Origin: Brevibacillus daliensis
Lineage (GTDB): Bacteria > Bacillota > Bacilli > Brevibacillales > Brevibacillaceae
Direction of reading: 5' to 3'
DNA: 64,000 nucleotides
NCBI RefSeq assembly: GCF_021245735.1
Contig: NZ_JAJISB010000028.1
Coordinates: 1 to 64,000 of the forward strand
Shown one piece after another: positions 8,605 through 18,813 of the stretch (the first letter of the stretch is position 1; each line of letters starts with the position of its first letter). Under the pieces are notes generated by a model. The model had not been told where the DNA came from. It did not search any database and worked only from the letters and a program-made list of their open reading frames with translations. The position numbers were made by a program, and so were the translations under genes.

Positions 8605-8876
8605 TTTATATGTGAACGTTGAAGGGAATAGTAAGCATAGGAAGCTTATAAAGAGAGCTGGGTCAGGTGAAAGCCAGCTAAGTCGAATTGCTGAAAATGG
8701 TCCTGGAGTTTCGACCCTGAACCACCTTAATGAGGTGGATAAGGGCGACGTAATCCTTCGTTACAGGAAAGTAGCTAGGCTACTTATCGAGTCCATTTCT
8801 GTGAGGGAATGGAGCATTTGGGTGGTACCGCGAGTAAAGACTCGCCCCAACAATGGGGTGAAGTCTTTTTTTTTTA
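8605..8876 (+). ncRNA. T-box leader of methionyl-tRNA synthetase
   Basis: A tRNA-sensing transcription-attenuation leader. The invariant T-box segment TGGGTGGTACCGCG is at 8819-8832 and is followed by the terminator stem AAGACTC/CCCC...GGGG/GTCTT and T10 (8836-8875). Stem I starts with AAAGAGAGCTGGGTCAGG near 8650. An ATG at 8697-8699 in TGAAAATGGTCC is the likely specifier codon, agreeing with methionine. Uncharged tRNA-Met should stabilise the antiterminator and switch metG on. Confidence 0.93.
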
Positions 8877-8960
8877 TGCACACAGCCACCGCTACGACCT
8901 AAACGATCCAAGAATTTCGGCACATGTCGGGATTTACTATATAGAAGGAGGAAGAGCAAT

Positions 8961-10991
8961 ATGAGTAAAAAACCAACATTCTACATTACGACACCGATCT
9001 ATTATCCAAGTAACACGCTGCATATTGGAAATGCTTACACAACGATTTCTGCTGATGCGATGGCACGCTACAAAAGATTACGCGGTTATGATGTATATTA
9101 TCTGACTGGAACTGACGAGCATGGTCAGAAATTACAGGAACGTGCTGCAACAGAAGGAAAACAGCCGTTAGAGTTTATTAATCCAGTAGTGGATTGGATT
9201 AAGGATTTATGGGTTAAGTTAGATATTTCTAATAATGATTTTATCCGTACCACGGAAGATCGACACAAGGTAATTGTTCAAAAGATTTTCCAACAGCTTC
9301 TTGATCAAGAAGATATTTATTTAGGGGAATATGAAGGATACTATTGCGTACCTTGTGAATCCTTCTGGACAGAAACGCAAGCAAAAACAGATAAAGGCTA
9401 CTTATGTCCTGACTGTGGCCGTCCAGTGGAGTTAGTAAAAGAGAAAAACTATTTCTTCCGTATGTCCAAATACCAAGATCAATTGTTAGCTCATATCGAA
9501 GCTAATCCTGATTTTATCCAACCGGAATCTCGCCGTAATGAGATGATTAATAACTTCCTGAAGCCGGGTTTACAAGACCTAAGTGTATCCCGCAGTACAT
9601 TTGACTGGGGTGTAAAAGTACCATCTGATCCAGAACACGTTATCTATGTATGGATTGATGCCCTAGCTAACTATATTACGGCGCTTGGATATGGAACGGA
9701 TCAAGATGATAAGTTCAAACAATACTGGCCTGCTAATGTGCACTTGGTAGGTAAAGATATTTTACGTTTCCATACGATTTATTGGCCGATTCTATTGCTA
9801 GCACTTGATTTGCCATTGCCGAAGCAAGTATTCGGACACGGTTGGCTATTAATGCCAGATGGTAAAATGTCTAAATCCAAAGGAAATGTGATCGATCCAA
9901 AATTCCTGATCGATCGTTATAGTGCAGATGGAGTTCGTTACTTCTTGCTACGTGAAGTGGCTTTTGGACAGGATGGCGTCTTCACACCAGAAAGCTTTAT
10001 TCAACGCCTCAATTATGATCTGGCTAATGACTTGGGTAACCTGGTGAGCCGTACGATTGCCATGATTGAGAAATATTTCGATGGTGTTATTCCAACACCA
10101 AACACTCCAGGAGAGTTCGATGACCAATTAATTACTCTTGCTACAGAAACCAAGGGCAAAGTTGAAGAGCATTTAGACAAAATGCGTTTTAGTAATGCTT
10201 TGACGAATCTTTGGGATTTGGTAAGCAGAACGAATAAGTATATTGATGAAACACAACCGTGGGCACTTGCTAAATCAGAGGAGAACAAAGGACGTCTAGG
10301 CACCGTTATGTATAACCTGGCGGAAAGCATTCGCATCATTTCTATTATGCTTCAGCCGTTTATGACCAAAACTCCTGAGAAAATCTGGGTTCAACTAGGA
10401 ATTGCTGAGAAGGAAGGCTGCAAAGACTGGGAAACTGCTGGTGAGTGGGGCAAACTACCTGTAGGTGTAAAAGTAAACCGTGGTGGCGAACTTCTCTTCC
10501 CTCGTCTAGATGTAGAACAAGAACTGAAATATATTGATGCTAGCACAGCGGAAGCACGTAAGAAAGCAGAAGAAAATAAAAAGCAACAAGAGGCTTGGAA
10601 GGAAGGCAAACAAGTGACAGAAGAAAAGAAAGAAGTGACAAAACAAGAAGAAAAAGCCGCTGAAAGCAACCTGATCGGCATTGATGATTTTGGAAAGATT
10701 GAATTACGCGTGGCTGAGGTAAAAGAATGTAAACAACACCCTAACGCAGATAAATTACTCTTGTTCCAATTAGATTTGGGTGATGAAGAGCGCCAGGTTG
10801 TATCTGGTATTGCTAAGTACTATAAGCCTGAAGAACTGATTGGCAAAAAAGTAATCGTGGTAACTAACTTGAAGCCTGTCAAACTTCGTGGTGAAGTTTC
10901 CCAAGGTATGATTTTGTCAGCATCTATAGGCGACCAACTGAAAGTTTCCACTGTAGATGGAGACATTCCAAATGGAGCAATTGTAAAGTAA
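8961..10991 (+). CDS. metG: Methionyl-tRNA synthetase
   Basis: 676 aa class I synthetase charging tRNA-Met. HIGH-type HIGN in [15 protein letters not shown] (about 13-27), a zinc knuckle CVPCESFW...CPDCGRP (about 131-160), [10 protein letters not shown] (about 308-317) and a C-terminal EMAP/Trbp111-like tRNA-binding domain ([16 protein letters not shown] onward, from about residue 573) joined by a charged EK-rich linker. SD AGAAGGAGGAAGAG precedes ATG 8961. Expression is governed by the T-box leader. Confidence 0.98.
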   Translation: MSKKPTFYITTPIYYPSNTLHIGNAYTTISADAMARYKRLRGYDVYYLTGTDEHGQKLQERAATEGKQPLEFINPVVDWIKDLWVKLDISNNDFIRTTEDRHKVIVQKIFQQLLDQEDIYLGEYEGYYCVPCESFWTETQAKTDKGYLCPDCGRPVELVKEKNYFFRMSKYQDQLLAHIEANPDFIQPESRRNEMINNFLKPGLQDLSVSRSTFDWGVKVPSDPEHVIYVWIDALANYITALGYGTDQDDKFKQYWPANVHLVGKDILRFHTIYWPILLLALDLPLPKQVFGHGWLLMPDGKMSKSKGNVIDPKFLIDRYSADGVRYFLLREVAFGQDGVFTPESFIQRLNYDLANDLGNLVSRTIAMIEKYFDGVIPTPNTPGEFDDQLITLATETKGKVEEHLDKMRFSNALTNLWDLVSRTNKYIDETQPWALAKSEENKGRLGTVMYNLAESIRIISIMLQPFMTKTPEKIWVQLGIAEKEGCKDWETAGEWGKLPVGVKVNRGGELLFPRLDVEQELKYIDASTAEARKKAEENKKQQEAWKEGKQVTEEKKEVTKQEEKAAESNLIGIDDFGKIELRVAEVKECKQHPNADKLLLFQLDLGDEERQVVSGIAKYYKPEELIGKKVIVVTNLKPVKLRGEVSQGMILSASIGDQLKVSTVDGDIPNGAIVK

Positions 10992-11009
10992 GAAACGGGT
11001 AGGAATATA

Positions 11010-11052
11010 GAGATGCGGGAGCCGTAATGGAATCCCTCCCTCTCTTTTTTTT
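11010..11052 (+). terminator. Weak terminator after metG
   Basis: GAG...GGGA can pair with TCCC...CTC with an internal loop, followed by T8. The stem is imperfect, so confidence is low. Confidence 0.35.
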
Positions 11053-11101
11053 GGGTGGATAAAATGTCCACAGATTAACAAGTAAGGAGGAGCGATCTAC
11101 C

Positions 11102-11866
11102 ATGTTATTCGACACACATGCTCATTTGAATGCGGAGCAGTTCGATGAAGACCGTGATCAGGTTATTATGCGAGCCAAAGAAAATGGAGTTTCTACTATT
11201 GTAAATATAGGTTTTAACAGAGAGACCATTCCGACTTGCATAGAGCTTGCTGAGAAATACGATTTTATTTATGCCGTGGTTGGATGGCATCCTCAAGATG
11301 CCATCTCTATGAAAGAGGAAGATTTGGATTGGCTAGAAGAGTTAAGTAAACACCCAAAAGTAGTTGGTCTTGGCGAAATGGGACTTGATTATTACTGGGA
11401 TACGTCCCCACGTGATGTACAAGCAGAAGTATTTCGTAAACAGATTCGATTGGCACGAAAAGTAAACATGCCGATTATCATACATGATCGGGATGCGCAT
11501 CAGGATATCATCACGATCCTTAAAGAAGAAAAAGCGGAAGAGGTAGGAGGAATTATGCACTGTTATTCCGGCAGTTATGAAATGGCGGAAATAGCACTTG
11601 GAATGAACTTCTATATCTCATTCGGGGGACCACTTACCTTTAAAAATGCGAAGAGGCCAAAAGAAGTTGCAGCCAAAATTCCATTAGATAGGCTGTTAAT
11701 TGAAACAGATTGCCCATATTTAACTCCACATCCATTTAGAGGAAAACGAAATGAGTCTGGATATGTAAAATATGTTGCAGAAGAAATGGCAAATATCCAT
11801 GGATTATCATTTGAAGAAATGTCAAAAATAACCAATGAAAATGCACGTCGTTTGTTTAATATTTAA
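11102..11866 (+). CDS. yabD: TatD family metal-dependent DNase
   Basis: 254 aa TIM-barrel hydrolase of the TatD family. Metal ligands seen are the N-terminal DTHAHLN (H6, H8), GEMGLDYY, IHDRDA, HCYSG and ETDCPYLTP. TatD enzymes act as 3'-5' exonucleases in DNA repair and turnover; the exact substrate is unknown. AAGGAGGAGCG gives a strong SD. Stands alone before a clear terminator. Confidence 0.94.
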   Translation: MLFDTHAHLNAEQFDEDRDQVIMRAKENGVSTIVNIGFNRETIPTCIELAEKYDFIYAVVGWHPQDAISMKEEDLDWLEELSKHPKVVGLGEMGLDYYWDTSPRDVQAEVFRKQIRLARKVNMPIIIHDRDAHQDIITILKEEKAEEVGGIMHCYSGSYEMAEIALGMNFYISFGGPLTFKNAKRPKEVAAKIPLDRLLIETDCPYLTPHPFRGKRNESGYVKYVAEEMANIHGLSFEEMSKITNENARRLFNI

Positions 11867-11888
11867 AAAACAAAAACAAAGATAAATG

Positions 11889-11924
11889 AAAAAAGACCAG
11901 GAAAATCTATCCTGGTCTTTTCGC
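11889..11924 (+). terminator. Intrinsic terminator after yabD
   Basis: AAAAGACCAGG / CCTGGTCTTTT perfect 11-bp stem with an 8-10 base loop. Confidence 0.85.
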
Positions 11925-12404
11925 TTGAAACCTTTTAAAAATCAACCTATATATAGGAAGAAACAAGTTTAGGTAATGAAAGATTAGTATAAGTAAATTT
12001 TTAATATATATGAAAAAGTAAATTTATTATTATAAAAGTTTATTACCAATTATGCCATCCAAACGCCACTTTATCCATATATAAGCAATTGTTTATTTAG
12101 TAGCAATTTACAAGGAGTGAAAACAGAGTGTTACCAGGAAATTTGAACTGATTTTTTCATAATTCGTTCTAGTAAATGACATGCGCGAATAGGATGTTGT
12201 CATAGTGTCCTTTCCCATGAAAAATAATCCAATATTACCTTTTGTCGAACGAAAACGAAGAATCGACAGAGACCCTCGACACAAAATTGCTATTTTTCTT
12301 GGTTGGATTTTTGGTAAGGTATAAAACAGCTTGTACTGCCTATGAGACTAGTAATCATGATAAAAAGGTGGGACACAAAAATAAAAGAGGAAAAGGAGGA
12401 GAAT
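11925..12404. other. Long intergenic stretch upstream of yabE
   Basis: About 480 AT-rich bases. A 61-codon open frame from TTG 12242 has no SD and atypical composition and is not called. At 12243-12281 there are three TGTCGA-type heptamers (TGTCGAA, ATCGACA, CTCGACA), resembling Spo0A boxes. An SD-like AAGGAGTG at 12110 precedes a GTG and only seven codons. Confidence 0.4.
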
Positions 12405-12433
12405 TTGACAAAAGGTATAAAGTGTAATAATAT
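12405..12433 (+). promoter_or_regulatory. Sigma-A promoter for yabE
   Basis: TTGACA (12405-12410), 17-bp spacer, TAATAT (12428-12433), about 30 bases before the start codon. Confidence 0.7.
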
Positions 12434-12465
12434 CCTTCTCAGGCTTAACCAAAGGAGTGTGGGGA

Positions 12466-13509
12466 ATGGGATTAGGTAATATCTGGGTACCGCACAGGAA
12501 GCTGCTTTACACCATCTTAGTTATTGCAGCAGGTGTGTTGTTATCAGTGGGTATCTACTTCTTTAACCTATCTATCCAGCCAAAACAAGTAACTCTGATC
12601 GTTGATGGACAATCAGAGGTCATCATGACCAAAGCGAAAACGGTTGAACAATTGTTACAAGAAAAAGAGCTAAGCATAATTGATAAAGATGTAGTCAGGC
12701 CGGACTTGACTGCTGCTGTTGATGAGAATATGACCGTTGAGTTACTGAAGAGCTGGCAAATACCTGTAGTAATAGCTGGGAAGAAACAGCATGTACAGAC
12801 AACCAACAGAGATGTTGCGGGTGTTTTACAAGATGCAGGGATAAAAACAGATGGGAATGACAAGGTAACACCTGCGTTAGATTCTAAACTGACAAAAGAT
12901 ACGGAAATTTCTGTTATTAGTGTTGAAGAAAAAGTAGTGCAGGAAAATAAAGAAGTAGTGTTTCGAGAAGTGCGTAAAAATGACCCGAGCCTGAAAAAAG
13001 GCGAGATTCGTGAATTGAAAAAAGGTCAAGCTGGAAGTGCAGTATTGCATTACAAGGTGACCACAGAGGATGGAAAAGAGACCTCTCGTGAATTAGTGAA
13101 GACTGAAGTTGTAAAAGAAAAGCAAGATCGCGTTCTGGCTGTTGGAACGAAGAAGCAGGAAGTAGTTGCAGCTACTCTTGCTTCACGTGGCGGTAAAGAT
13201 ATTCGCGCAAAACGCGTCTTGACTAATGTAGAGCTTTCAGCCTATACAGCTAACGCAGGTGGCGGTTATGGAAAGACGGCCACAGGTGTAAAAGCTACGG
13301 TTGGAAGAACAGTTGCTGTTGACCCGAAAGTAGTTCCACTTGGCTGGTGGGTATACATCGAGGGCATTGGCTATCGTAGAGCAGAAGATACAGGTGGGGC
13401 GATCAAAGGTAATAAAATGGACGTATTTTTGGAAAGCGATTCTGAAGCCGTCAAATTCGGGCGAAAGAAAGGCAGAACAGTCCATGTGATTGGGCCCAAA
13501 TTACCATAA
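12466..13509 (+). CDS. yabE: YabE-like cell-wall protein with DUF348, G5 and 3D domains
   Basis: 347 aa, membrane-anchored and facing the wall. One N-terminal membrane segment (about 11-32) is followed by two DUF348/ubiquitin-like units (about 37-145), a G5 domain (about 148-225) and a C-terminal 3D domain with DPKVVPLG...YRRAEDTGGAIKGNKMDVF. The 3D domain is the catalytic fold of MltA/resuscitation-factor-like lytic transglycosylases, so a peptidoglycan-cleaving role is likely. ATG 12466 is chosen over GTG 12457 because AAAGGAG (12451-12457) suits it. Closed by a terminator. Confidence 0.87.
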   Translation: MGLGNIWVPHRKLLYTILVIAAGVLLSVGIYFFNLSIQPKQVTLIVDGQSEVIMTKAKTVEQLLQEKELSIIDKDVVRPDLTAAVDENMTVELLKSWQIPVVIAGKKQHVQTTNRDVAGVLQDAGIKTDGNDKVTPALDSKLTKDTEISVISVEEKVVQENKEVVFREVRKNDPSLKKGEIRELKKGQAGSAVLHYKVTTEDGKETSRELVKTEVVKEKQDRVLAVGTKKQEVVAATLASRGGKDIRAKRVLTNVELSAYTANAGGGYGKTATGVKATVGRTVAVDPKVVPLGWWVYIEGIGYRRAEDTGGAIKGNKMDVFLESDSEAVKFGRKKGRTVHVIGPKLP

Positions 13510-13514
13510 TATAA

Positions 13515-13556
13515 TAAACAAAAGGGCAGGGGATTTCTCCTGTCCTTTTGTTTTAC
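13515..13556 (+). terminator. Intrinsic terminator after yabE
   Basis: CAAAAGG-GC-AGG pairs with CCT-GT-CCTTTTG, ending in TTTTG TTTT. Confidence 0.75.
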
Positions 13557-13691
13557 CCATAAATGTGGTAAACTGATTGAATCTCTATACTTCTTATACG
13601 CAAATTGGCTTGGTTTCGTTTCCTTTTTTGGACAAGAAAAAACAAATTATTTTTGCGGGGAAACACAATTGGTCGAAGGATGGATTTATTC

Positions 13692-15142
<1,451 letters not shown>

Positions 15143-15189
15143 TTTCATAGCGTGAATTGCCTCCAGTTTTTAACTCTTCAAATACTCCA

Positions 15190-15230
15190 AAAAAGTCTTG
15201 ACAATCCTTTGGGAAAGTCAAGGCTTTTTA
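15190..15230 (+). terminator. Intrinsic terminator after rsmA
   Basis: AAGTCTTGAC / GTCAAGGCTT stem (one wobble) followed by T5. Confidence 0.75.
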
Positions 15231-15322
15231 TGTCTAAACTGCTTGACATAGTAGGTTTTTGGTAGTTTTCGCACTTGCAAAAAATGTCGAACAAAAGTGA
15301 CAAGAATGTCCGAAAAAATTCA

Positions 15323-15352
15323 TTGACAAAAAGCTTATTTGATTGATATAAT
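15323..15352 (+). promoter_or_regulatory. Strong sigma-A promoter for veg
   Basis: TTGACA (15323-15328), 18-bp spacer, consensus TATAAT (15347-15352). veg is known in B. subtilis for an exceptionally strong vegetative promoter. A single TGTCGAA heptamer lies upstream at 15285. Confidence 0.8.
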
Positions 15353-15419
15353 TTTTCGTTTGTTTGACAAACTAAGCTTAGGCTGATATACTTGGACATA
15401 AGCGAGGTGGATAAATATT

Positions 15420-15695
15420 ATGGCTAGGAACGCGTTAGTAGATATTAAACGCAGTTTAGATGGACACGTTGGTGAACGTATTATGCTGAAGGCCAATGGC
15501 GGAAGAAGAAAGACCGTCGAAAGGACCGGCATCCTAGAAGAAACATACCCCTCAGTATTCGTAGTTAAACTAGATGACGACCAGTTGTTTGAACGGGTAT
15601 CATACAGCTATGCTGATATTTTAACAGAGACCGTAGAATTAATGGTTTGTCGAGACAATGATACACATATAAAGATTACTTTTATCCAACAGTAG
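15420..15695 (+). CDS. veg: Veg protein
   Basis: 91 aa. Near-identical core to B. subtilis Veg: [40 protein letters not shown] and [18 protein letters not shown]. Veg stimulates biofilm matrix production in B. subtilis by countering SinR; the mechanism is incompletely known. SD GCGAGGTGG precedes ATG 15420. The C-terminal dozen residues extend beyond the usual end. Confidence 0.95.
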   Translation: MARNALVDIKRSLDGHVGERIMLKANGGRRKTVERTGILEETYPSVFVVKLDDDQLFERVSYSYADILTETVELMVCRDNDTHIKITFIQQ

Positions 15696-15720
15696 AACTT
15701 AGTTCTACTGTTTTGTTTTG
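15689..15720 (+). terminator. Intrinsic terminator overlapping the veg stop
   Basis: CAGTAGAA / TTCTACTG perfect 8-bp stem with a 5-base loop, then a T-rich run. The stop codon TAG sits within the stem. Confidence 0.8.
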
Positions 15721-15772
15721 TCCTTTCTTGTTCATACTAAGGTATGTCAGCGACTAAGGAGGATGAAGCGCA

Positions 15773-15955
15773 ATGAGTCGAAGAAGAGGCATCATGTCCG
15801 AGGAGCTCAAGTATGAATTGGCCAAGGAGTTGGGCTTTTACGACACCGTCAAGAGTGAAGGATGGGGCGCTATCACTACTCGTGATGCCGGTAACATGGT
15901 AAAACGAGCGATCCAGATTGCCGAGGAAGCATTAGCCAGACAATCGATGAAATAG
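15773..15955 (+). CDS. sspF: Alpha/beta-type small acid-soluble spore protein, SspF class
   Basis: 60 aa. Spore DNA-protective protein made in the forespore. [44 protein letters not shown] are characteristic of SspF. AAGGAGGATG precedes the ATG. CATACTA at 15733-15739 resembles a sigma-F/G -10, but the -35 is poor. Lies between veg and ispE as in B. subtilis. Confidence 0.95.
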   Translation: MSRRRGIMSEELKYELAKELGFYDTVKSEGWGAITTRDAGNMVKRAIQIAEEALARQSMK

Positions 15956-15965
15956 CCTGCTGACA

Positions 15966-16000
15966 AAAGCCAAAGAGGGGGACCTCTGCGGCTTTTTTTC
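15966..16000 (+). terminator. Intrinsic terminator after sspF
   Basis: AAGCC-AA-AGAGG / CCTCT-GC-GGCTT stem followed by T7. Confidence 0.8.
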
Positions 16001-16194
16001 TTACTTAATTACTTTAGAGTACGTCTTTTTTGAGAGTACATGAATTATTTCGTCTAAGGAAGAACTAGCTTCTTCGAGAGAACTTCAATAGATATTTTAT
16101 TAACATGAGTTGACATTCGGGCAGGCTAGTGGCAAGCTTATTTCTGCCTATGGTAAAATCAGAAAAAGGATTAGGATAAGCTGAGGTGAACACG

Positions 16195-17073
16195 GTGCGA
16201 GTTTCTGTCAAAGCTCCTGCAAAAATTAATCTAACATTGGACGTACTCTCAAAGAGGCCAGATGGTTATCACGATGTGGAAATGGTGATGACTACTGTCG
16301 ATCTTGCTGACCGCGTTGACCTTACATTACTACGGTCAAGAGAAATCCTAATCGATTGTTCTGCAAGTTTTGTTCCGCTCGATCAACGCAATCATGCCTT
16401 TAAGGCTGCAAAGTTGCTAATGGAACGTTATTCGGTTGATAAGGGTGTTCACATATACATAGATAAGCATATTCCAGTAGCTGCGGGTTTGGCGGGAGGT
16501 AGTAGTGATGCTGCTGCCACATTGCGTGGTTTAAACAAGCTCTGGAATTTGGGATTAACGCTAGATGAACTGGCTACGATCGGAGCAGAGATTGGTTCAG
16601 ATGTTCCATTCTGCGTATATGGTGGGACAGCACTAGCAAAAGGATGCGGAGAAAAGCTGACACATCTTTCAAGCCCTACATCTTGCTGGGTCATTTTGGC
16701 CAAGCCTCCCATTGGAGTCTCTACGGCAGACGTGTATGGAAATCTTCGAGTTGATCAAATTAAGAAACACCCGAATACAGAACGAATGCTGGATGCTATA
16801 CTTTCGAAAAATTTTTCTCTAATGGCAAATAACCTATGTAATGTATTAGAAGAGGTAACTTTAACGCGTTACCCGCAGGTCATGCAAATAAAAGAATTAA
16901 TGATCCAATCAGGCGCAGACGGAGTGTTAATGTCTGGCAGTGGTCCTACGGTGTTTGGATTAGTCCAAAAGGAAGCGAAGGTACATAGGATTTACAATGC
17001 GTTGCGTGGTTTCGTAAAAGATGTATATGCGGTACGAATATTAGGTGGCGGCGAAACGGAAATACTTGATTAA
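16195..17073 (+). CDS. ispE: 4-diphosphocytidyl-2-C-methyl-D-erythritol kinase
   Basis: 292 aa GHMP kinase of the MEP isoprenoid pathway. [12 protein letters not shown] (substrate side), the ATP-binding glycine loop [17 protein letters not shown] (about 92-108), and [17 protein letters not shown] (GHMP motif 3) are present. GTG 16195 gives [12 protein letters not shown], matching relatives, and TGAGGTGA (16183-16190) is its SD; GTG 16186 lies inside that SD. TGGTAAAAT near 16151 may be an extended -10. Confidence 0.96.
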   Translation: MRVSVKAPAKINLTLDVLSKRPDGYHDVEMVMTTVDLADRVDLTLLRSREILIDCSASFVPLDQRNHAFKAAKLLMERYSVDKGVHIYIDKHIPVAAGLAGGSSDAAATLRGLNKLWNLGLTLDELATIGAEIGSDVPFCVYGGTALAKGCGEKLTHLSSPTSCWVILAKPPIGVSTADVYGNLRVDQIKKHPNTERMLDAILSKNFSLMANNLCNVLEEVTLTRYPQVMQIKELMIQSGADGVLMSGSGPTVFGLVQKEAKVHRIYNALRGFVKDVYAVRILGGGETEILD

Positions 17074-17116
17074 TTCCGTACATTAATGTTACATTATCAT
17101 AATAATATACGGTTTT
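17066..17116 (+). promoter_or_regulatory. purR promoter region with candidate PurBoxes
   Basis: AATTCCGTACATT (17072-17084) matches the PurBox consensus AWWWCCGAACWWT at 12 of 13 positions. An inverted weaker copy AATATACGGTTTT lies at 17104-17116, 19 bases away. Between them TTGATT-18 bp-TACATT is a possible promoter. This would fit the known purR autoregulation, but the second box is degenerate. Confidence 0.45.
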
Positions 17117-17134
17117 TAAATGGAGGCAGAATTG

Positions 17135-17980
17135 ATGAGAAAACTGCGCAGAAGCGCCAGATTAGTGGATATGACGCAACATCTTTTAGCTCATCCCCAC
17201 ACATTGATTCCCTTGACGTTTTTCTCAGATGAATACGGTTCGGCAAAGTCCTCAATTAGCGAAGATCTTTCTATCATAAAAGAGGCGTTTGAATCACAAG
17301 GTATTGGCGATCTGCGAACAGTGGCTGGAGCAGCAGGCGGGGTAAAATATATCCCGAAAACCACACTGGAGCATGCCATCTTCTTTATGGAGAACCTGAT
17401 TTTAGAGTTAGCGAGCCCGGAGAGATTATTACCAGGTGGATATCTCTATATGTCTGATGTCTTGGGAGATCCCAAAACACTGAATCACATTGGTAAATTG
17501 TTTGCATCTGCTTTTGCTCATAGCGATGTTGATGTTGTTATGACAGTAGAAGCAAAAGGAATTCCACTTGCTTACGCTACAGCAAGTTACTTAAATGTGC
17601 CTGTCGTTATTGTGCGTCGAAATAGCATGGTGACGGAAGGGTCTGTTGTGAGCATTAACTACGTTTCTGGATCGAGTAAAAGAATTCAGACTATGTCCCT
17701 GGCAAGAAGAGCACTGCCAGAATCATCGCGTGTGTTAATTGTCGATGATTTCATGAAAGCCGGCGGTACTATTCAAGGGATGATGGACCTGTTACAGGAG
17801 TTTAAGGCTACTGTAGTGGGATGTGGTGTTTTTGTTGAGACAGCAGATGACGATGATCGTCTTGTTGAAGATTATGTATCGCTTGCTAAGCTGCAAGAGG
17901 TTGACGTAAAAGAAAAGCAGATTATGATTGAGCTAGGTAGTTATTTTTCAAGAAAAGAAGGAGAAGATGATCATGCCTAA
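17135..17980 (+). CDS. purR: Purine operon repressor PurR
   Basis: 281 aa. N-terminal winged-helix domain (about 1-74) plus phosphoribosyltransferase-fold domain that binds PRPP: the motif [16 protein letters not shown] is intact. Represses purine synthesis genes when PRPP is low. ATG 17135 ([18 protein letters not shown]) is preceded by GGAGG and aligns with B. subtilis PurR; ATG 17120 would put the SD inside the gene. Ends in an 8-base overlap with ridA. Confidence 0.96.
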   Translation: MRKLRRSARLVDMTQHLLAHPHTLIPLTFFSDEYGSAKSSISEDLSIIKEAFESQGIGDLRTVAGAAGGVKYIPKTTLEHAIFFMENLILELASPERLLPGGYLYMSDVLGDPKTLNHIGKLFASAFAHSDVDVVMTVEAKGIPLAYATASYLNVPVVIVRRNSMVTEGSVVSINYVSGSSKRIQTMSLARRALPESSRVLIVDDFMKAGGTIQGMMDLLQEFKATVVGCGVFVETADDDDRLVEDYVSLAKLQEVDVKEKQIMIELGSYFSRKEGEDDHA

Positions 17981-18356
17981 CATCTCATTTGTTTCTACGG
18001 AAAAAGCACCTTCTGCTATTGGGCCTTATAGCCAAGCTACAAAAGCGGGCCCTTTTCTTTATACTTCCGGTCAAATACCTTTAACTCCAGAAGGTATGAT
18101 GGTAGAAGGTGGCATTGCTGAACAAACACATCAGGTTTTTGCTAACTTGAATGCCATTCTTGAAAGTGAAAGTCTTGCTCTTCAAGATGTTGTTAAAACA
18201 ACAGTTTTTATTAAAGATATGAATGATTTTAGTGCAATGAATGATGTATATTCCCACTATTTTGGTGAACATCGTCCTGCTCGTTCTACCGTCGAAGTAG
18301 CCCGTCTACCTAAGGATGCCAAAGTGGAAATTGAAGTAATTGCTTGCCTGAAATAA
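17973..18356 (+). CDS. ridA: RidA family enamine/imine deaminase (YabJ)
   Basis: 127 aa trimeric YjgF/YER057c/UK114 fold. Hydrolyses reactive 2-aminoacrylate-type imines. TSGQIPLTP and [21 protein letters not shown], with the conserved arginine, are present. ATG 17973 suits SD AAGGAG (17958-17963) better than ATG 17967. Co-transcribed with purR, as in B. subtilis where yabJ was first linked to purine control. Confidence 0.95.
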   Translation: MPNISFVSTEKAPSAIGPYSQATKAGPFLYTSGQIPLTPEGMMVEGGIAEQTHQVFANLNAILESESLALQDVVKTTVFIKDMNDFSAMNDVYSHYFGEHRPARSTVEVARLPKDAKVEIEVIACLK

Positions 18357-18405
18357 AAAATTTGTATAAATAAAAAGTTTTTTTACAATTTTTCGGAAAA
18401 TGAAG

Positions 18406-18434
18406 AAGGAATAATTACCCATCATGTGGAAATA
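18406..18434 (+). promoter_or_regulatory. Sigma-H-like promoter of spoVG
   Basis: AAGGAATAA (from 18406) and GTGGAAATA (from 18426) resemble the sigma-H elements AGGAWWT and GAAT at suitable spacing. spoVG is a classical sigma-H gene. Confidence 0.5.
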
Positions 18435-18469
18435 TACGCTATCCGCCATAGATAAAGGGAGTGAACATG

Positions 18470-18757
18470 ATGGAAGTAACTGATGTAAGACTTCGCCGTG
18501 TAAATACGGACGGGAGAATGAAAGCAATCGCCTCAATTACGATTGACCATGAATTTGTGGTTCATGATATTCGTGTAATTGATGGAAACAACGGTATGTT
18601 TGTGGCTATGCCTAGCAAACGCACTCCTGATGGAGAATTCCGTGACATTGCTCACCCAATCTCCTCAGCAACCCGTGAAAAAATACAAGCGGCAGTGCTG
18701 GCAGAGTATGAGCGCGTTGGTATTGAAGAAGAATCCCAGGTAGAAGCAGGGGCTTAA
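18470..18757 (+). CDS. spoVG: Septation/RNA-binding regulator SpoVG
   Basis: 95 aa. [41 protein letters not shown] and [14 protein letters not shown] are almost invariant in SpoVG. It binds RNA/DNA and modulates asymmetric septation. AAAGGGAGTGA supplies the SD; ATG 18470 gives the family N-terminus, ATG 18467 would add one residue. Closed by a bidirectional terminator shared with the convergent GTPase gene. Confidence 0.96.
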   Translation: MEVTDVRLRRVNTDGRMKAIASITIDHEFVVHDIRVIDGNNGMFVAMPSKRTPDGEFRDIAHPISSATREKIQAAVLAEYERVGIEEESQVEAGA

Positions 18758-18772
18758 TAACAAATGAATAGT

Positions 18773-18803
18773 AAAAAAGCACCTTGGAAATAGGTGCTTT
18801 TTT
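18773..18803. terminator. Bidirectional terminator, spoVG / cobW-like
   Basis: AAAAAAGCACCT / AGGTGCTTTTTT 12-bp stem with A and T runs on both sides; serves both convergent genes. Confidence 0.85.
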
Positions 18804-18813
18804 CATTTTCATA

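Noticed and set aside
8612-8902. 96-codon open frame upstream of metG
   Set aside because: It coincides with the T-box leader and its terminator; there is no SD and the peptide is not protein-like.
12128-12151. Seven-codon leader peptide behind AAGGAGTG
   Set aside because: The SD spacing is acceptable, but nothing downstream suggests attenuation and chance is likely.
12242-12427. 61-codon open frame from a TTG
   Set aside because: No SD, atypical composition, and it runs through the promoter of the next gene.
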